From: Anaeramoeba flamelloides
Taxonomy: Eukaryota > Metamonada > Anaeramoebidae
Assembly (NCBI GenBank): GCA_027625915.1
Contig: JANTQA010000072.1
Location: 620,001 to 684,000, forward strand
Reading direction: 5' to 3'
Length of the DNA stretch: 64,000 nt
Part shown: piece by piece, positions 59,699-64,000 of the stretch
Layout of the letters: each line of letters begins with the position of its first letter
How positions within the stretch are numbered: position 1 is the first letter of the stretch
The notes under the pieces: generated by a model
What the model saw: the letters and a program-made list of their open reading frames with translations, nothing else
The model's database searches: none
What the model was told of the DNA's origin: nothing
Made by a program: the position numbers and the translations under genes

Positions 59699-62600
59699 AT
59701 GGGACCTAAAAACAGTAAAAGCAAAAAATCCAAAAAAACAAAAGAAAAGGAGCAAGAACAAAATCAAACCATTGAAGAACAACTTCAAATGGAAAGTGAA
59801 AGTGCTTACAAAAAAGTTAAAGTCCTTGTCTTAGGGACAGGAGAATCTGGAAAAACAACCTTTTTAAAACAATTAAGGATCTTACATAAACAAGGTTTTG
59901 AGGAGCAAGATCTTCTGCAATATAAAGTCACAATCAAACAAAACGCGATCATACACACAAAGGCGCTTCTAAATGCTTGTAGTATGAATGACTGGGATTT
60001 GTTAAATGAAAATAAGGTACTGTTGTTTCACTTTTACACTTTTAGTTGTATGCTAACTCTGCAAATATTTTTTTTTAATATTGACTCTGGAATGATCGAT
60101 CTTTGCAAATAAATTTTTATTTGTTAATTTTTGATAAATGCAGTTTTTGAACAAAACTACGTTTAGTTTCTACATGTGAAGGGATGTTTAACGCTTCACT
60201 TTTACCCGAATCACAGTTCTCATTATACTTTTTTTCATAATCCACAAAACATTTGAAGAATAATTTTATAAATCGCACTGGCATTTGCCAAATGAACCGG
60301 AAAAAATTTTCACTTCATTTTCGTTTTTTCCTTTTTCAAATGAGAAACACTCCTTTCATTTTGGATTCTTAGTTCGTCCAATAAATTGAAGAGTATTAAT
60401 CCAAAGAAGAACAAACCATTAAAGTAGAGTTCACAAATTACAAACCTCCTTCTTTGCAAACTTTGTTTATAAAAGAAAAATAAGGAAAATGAAGAGAAAA
60501 TTTTAACCCATTTGCTCTGTAAATATGTCTTTCGCTACAATTTTGGTATTTTTTATTTTTTATAATTTCCAGTTGTCGACACCAAAAATAATATTAACTC
60601 TTATGTGAATATTAATAATTGAAAGGGAATTATTGATCAATAAACTAATAAAGAAAAAAAATTCAAAGACACAGTAAGTTTCACTTTTAAGGTACAAACT
60701 TTTAATGAAATTAAATGTACAATAAAAATCTCAAACTAAGGCACAAAATTCAGATTCTAGCAAAATAATTTGAGTTAAAAAAAATTACAAAAAATGTGAT
60801 TTAATTTGAGATTTTTTTGTTCTTAAAATTTCGTTCAAAGTTTGTGCCTTAAAAAGGAACTGAACGTATCTAAAATCCATTTCACTCAAAAGTTCCCAGC
60901 AAAAATGAAAAATTCAATTTTTTTTTTAAGAATCAACCAATATAAGATTGATTGGAACTAAGAGAAATATTAAACTTCAGACCAGAGTTGATATTCATAA
61001 GGAAATACCGTAACAAACGATAAATTTTCCAAAAAAATAATTTCAAAAATTTTTTACAAACCTTTCACTGGATCGCCTCATGCAAAATTTCTCAATTTCT
61101 TTCGAAAATTAAAATTGTTAACAATAAGATTTTTTAATAGTCAGTGTCTTCATTTTAACAAAAATTACAGTCTCAATTATTTTACAAGTTAATTTGGAGT
61201 TTCAAACATTTATTTTTTTTTCAACTGGAGTATACTTAAAAATAATACCAAAAAAAAAAAACAGAAAACAAAAATAATAAAAATTAGAAAAAGAAAAACG
61301 AATGATTAAAAAAAAAAGCAAAAATGAAAAAACACAAAAAAAAAAAAAATTACAAGTAAAATACAAAAAAAAAACGAGAAAAAATGATTTTGAATACAAG
61401 AATTGAAAATTTATTTTGAGAAGAATATTGGATTAAACTCCTAGAATATGTTCTATTTCTTCAATAAAACTTGGCCCCTTTGACTGAAAAGGGTTTTTTT
61501 TAATAAAACCCAAAGAATTATACTATTTCTCGAATAAAAAAAAATCATTTTATAACAATCAGACAAAAACTTTATAACAAAACTCTTGTTTCTATTCTGA
61601 ATTTTTACGAACAAAATTATAATTACGTTTTTATCATAAGTTATAATTTTTAATATTTTAAAATATTTAAAAGTTTTTTGGTTTTCGATAACATTTAAAA
61701 AAAAAAATAAAATTGAAAATATTTTAATTCCAATCCGATTTAAAAATGTTTTTAATGCAATTTAAAACATTTTAATATCATATTTTTTCATATGAAAACA
61801 ATTTTAACATGATGTGTTACGCATTCTTTTTATTCTATTTTTTTATTGTATTATTTTTTAAAAATCCATTTAAAAGTCTGTCTTTTAATATTATTTAAAC
61901 CATTGAACACTATTATTTAAACCCAGTTAAATGTTTTAAAAATGTATCCTTAAGTCTCACTTTTAAAAAGTATAATTTTCAATTTTTAATTAGAAAAACC
62001 AAAAAAATTACTTAAAAACAGTTAAACCCCCCTCTTAACATTAAACCAAAACAGTTGAATTTCTGAACATCTTATAAAAATTTGCTTTTGTTATTTTTTT
62101 TTACCAAAACACCACCTTAAAAAAATTTTTTATTTTATTTCAACACTTCAATTAGGAAGAGTCAAATTAATGAAACAAAATTTCCTTTTTAATTGATTTT
62201 TTAGGATCTTTTTCATTTTTCTACTCATTGTAACGAAACAGAATTTGAGAAATTGAAATTAAAATTATTTGTTTATTAATTGAAAAATGGAGGTATTAAA
62301 TTAAATTCAAAATTGATTTCTGAAGGAATAATTTTTTTTAAGAAAGGGTATTTAAAGGTTATATCTATGTTTATTGCTTTGCTTTGTAAAAAACCACCTT
62401 GTTATAATGTTCCGAGTTTGGGCTGAAAGAACGAAAAAATTGTTATTGTTCAAAGTGGCATAAGAGGAAATTGAGTTGTTACAATAACAACGACTATTGA
62501 TTTCATATTAGCACTAGAACAATCTCATTATTTTTAGAGTCTAAAAGGGGATCCAAAATGGAGGATTATAACAGGGGATTTTTGAACAAACGAAACAATA

Positions 62601-63602
62601 TGAAATGATATTTATTTTTGGAACCTCAGGATCTAACTCGACACAATAGAGATAAACAAACAAAGCGAATAAAAAATAAAAAACTAATTTGTTATTTTTT
62701 AACGATACTTCGAAGAACAAATTCTTCAAAGTATCTTTTTTTCTCAACTCGATTATTGAAAACATTGAAATTAAATGTTAAATTGATTTCTTTTGAAGAC
62801 AAAACTTGTTTTAAATTTCCACAGAGATAAAATATATCTTTCAAATTTTCAATGCCATCCATTTCCTATTTCATATTTTATTTCCCATTTGTTAAAAAAA
62901 TTCCCCAAAACAATTAAATATCGAATACCGAATATATACTGAGGATTCTTAAAAGCAAATGATTTGCAAAAAATCCCTTGAAAATTGACTTACTTGAATT
63001 GGTAGCAAAAAAATGTTTTTTTTTTTTTTTTTTTTCTTAAATTTGTAATTTTCAATTTTTCTCTTTTTGAAATCCACTAAAAATGTTTTTTTTTTTTCAA
63101 AGAAAAATAGATAACAATTATTTTTAACTTCTTTTTTGTAAAAATGAGATTAATTTTTAATTAAAAAAAGGAAAAAAACAATTTTTGGATTTCGACATTA
63201 TTTTCAAATAAAGAAATGGAATTTACTCCTTTTCCAAACATTGTCCAAAAAATGAAGCATTTTATGTTTGACTTTTAGTGAACAAATATTTTTGTTACCT
63301 GAACCAAAATACCTGTTCAAATGATTGAAAAACGCTGAATAGGGCAATCTTTTGCGATTTATTGTATTAACATCGTTGCAAAAAAATTAGTTAAAGTCTT
63401 CTAAAATAACTTTAAATATCATATTTTAAAAGTTACATTTATTAGTAAAATACTTCTTTTTTTTGTTCAGCTTGAGTTGGAAATAAGATCTCAAAAAATT
63501 TTCAAACTTTGCCTGATAGCCCAACGATTTCTCAAAATCTTTTCACAGCAACTACAGTACTATCTTATGCTTTTTAGAGATTTACTCTATTTCTTATCTG
63601 AT
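59699..63602 (+). CDS. heterotrimeric G-protein alpha subunit, 5' part; continues beyond the window
   Basis: Exon 1 is 59699-60016 (106 codons) and ends before GTACTG. The N-terminus MGPKNSK has the Gly-2 and Ser-6 expected for myristoylation, followed by a Lys/Glu/Gln-rich extension. Residues 46-53 are the P-loop GTGESGKT, which binds GTP, followed by TFLKQLRILHKQGF, typical of G-alpha. The later part of exon 1 is the start of the helical domain. I propose exon 2 at 63471-63602: after TTTTGTTCAG, in matching phase, it reads LELEIRSQKIFKLCL and later RDLLYFLSDV, which fit the next helices. The switch regions, the DVGGQ motif and the C-terminus are not in the window. The first intron would be 3,454 bp with transposons inside. 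The protein should couple membrane receptors to effectors. Confidence 0.85.
60282..60523. mobile_element. foldback MITE, TTTTCACTTC family
   Basis: The left arm contains AAAAATTTTCACTTCATTTT and the right arm GAAAATGAAGAGAAAATTTT. Third member of this family in the window. Confidence 0.65.
60672..60866. mobile_element. MITE-1 copy, TA target site
   Basis: A 195-bp inverted repeat with ends CAGTAAGTTTCACTTTTAAG and, at the right, CCTTAAAAAGGAACTGAACG before TA. It lies within the G-alpha intron. Confidence 0.75.
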
Positions 63603-64000
63603 GTTGTCTAAAATTATTTACTTAAAATTTCACAAAGAAAAAGTTTGTAATTAAAAAAAAAATTAATAGCAAAATAATAAGATCTTTAACTTATTGAAAA
63701 TTTTATTGTTTGTTTTTAAAAAATAATCGTTTAATCTCTTGGTAAACTAAAATAAAACAAAACAAAAAAAAATGATTATAAAATACTATATTTTTCCCCA
63801 AAGTGACATAAAAAAAATCTCACTTTTGAGAAAAGAAATAAAGAGTAAACAATTTCTAAATTATTCGTTTCTGTTACTTCTGAGGTCGCACGGATATAAT
63901 ATAAAATTTGTCGAAATGTTGAGTAACAAATTGTAACAGTGATAATTTCGTTCATAGGGTTTAATTTTAAGTTTCAAGTAAAATTTTCAATTGAAGATCT
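62205..64000. other. rest of the window, no separate gene supported
   Basis: Apart from the proposed G-alpha exon 2 this is AT-rich DNA. Short open frames near 62541-62830 exist on both strands, but neither has a recognised product. Confidence 0.4.

Larger units (their letters stand above)
60017..63470 (+). other. 3.5-kb repeat-containing intron of the G-alpha gene (proposed)
   Basis: Holds a TTTTCACTTC-family foldback (60282-60523) and a MITE-1 copy (60672-60866). The rest is AT-rich. The downstream border depends on the proposed exon 2. Confidence 0.5.

Noticed and set aside
62205-62279. Segment DLFHFSTHCNETEFEKLK before a stop, resembling the G-alpha C-terminus (HFT.ATDT)
   Set aside because: It lies between proposed exons 1 and 2, no middle exons with DVGGQ are present before it, and the tail is too short. 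Probably chance.
1-64000. tRNA, rRNA, CRISPR or virus-derived genes
   Set aside because: Looked for by eye on both strands; no cloverleaf, rRNA core, regular spacer array or capsid-like gene was recognised.

Overview
The window is nuclear DNA from a very AT-rich, gene-poor protist. Evidence for this is spliceosomal introns with GT-AG borders, poly-Asn, poly-Gln and Lys/Glu-rich proteins, standard stop codons, non-LTR (LINE) reverse transcriptase remains and many short inverted-repeat transposons. No bacterial operon, rRNA, tRNA or CRISPR array was seen. The style fits free-living amoeboid protists such as Anaeramoeba or an amoebozoan, but the sequence alone does not settle the taxon.

Layout. 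1-4742 is repeat-rich and without a convincing gene. 5058-7281 (+) is a two-exon Gln-rich coiled-coil protein. 7636-10137 is a block of mobile elements: a hAT-like element with an 8-bp target duplication, two MITE copies and a tandem pair of foldback elements. 10333-16903 (+) is a multi-pass membrane protein whose three exons are separated by a 5.2-kb repeat-filled intron and a 135-bp intron. 19278-24170 (-) is a 1,630-residue protein of apparently repeated PH-like units, with a pseudokinase-like segment just upstream in frame. 26-36 kb is a transposon graveyard with LINE remains on both strands. The best copy (32361-34250) has a 16-bp target duplication and is itself interrupted by a MITE. 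37211-37696 (-) is a NimA/pyridoxamine-phosphate-oxidase-like gene that looks bacterial in origin and is frameshifted. 42811-50943 (+) is a PPP-family Ser/Thr phosphatase of 306 residues in eight exons; all seven splice junctions restore the frame, and two introns are 2.1 and 4.4 kb. 52673-54835 (-) is a two-exon acidic protein. 59699 to the window end (+) is the 5' part of a heterotrimeric G-protein alpha subunit, with a 3.5-kb first intron.

The conserved genes (PP2A-like phosphatase, G-alpha, membrane protein) point to ordinary eukaryotic signalling and do not form a functional cluster. The main feature of the region is genome architecture. Introns fall into two classes, about 80-370 bp and 2-5 kb. 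The long ones hold LINE fragments, MITEs and foldback elements. At least eight inverted-repeat families can be told apart, with TA, TTAA or 8-bp target duplications. The most unusual is 49126-50374, inside the last phosphatase intron: its two ends are arrays of TCGCGA-type palindromes in otherwise AT-rich DNA, and its centre carries a possible short two-exon gene.
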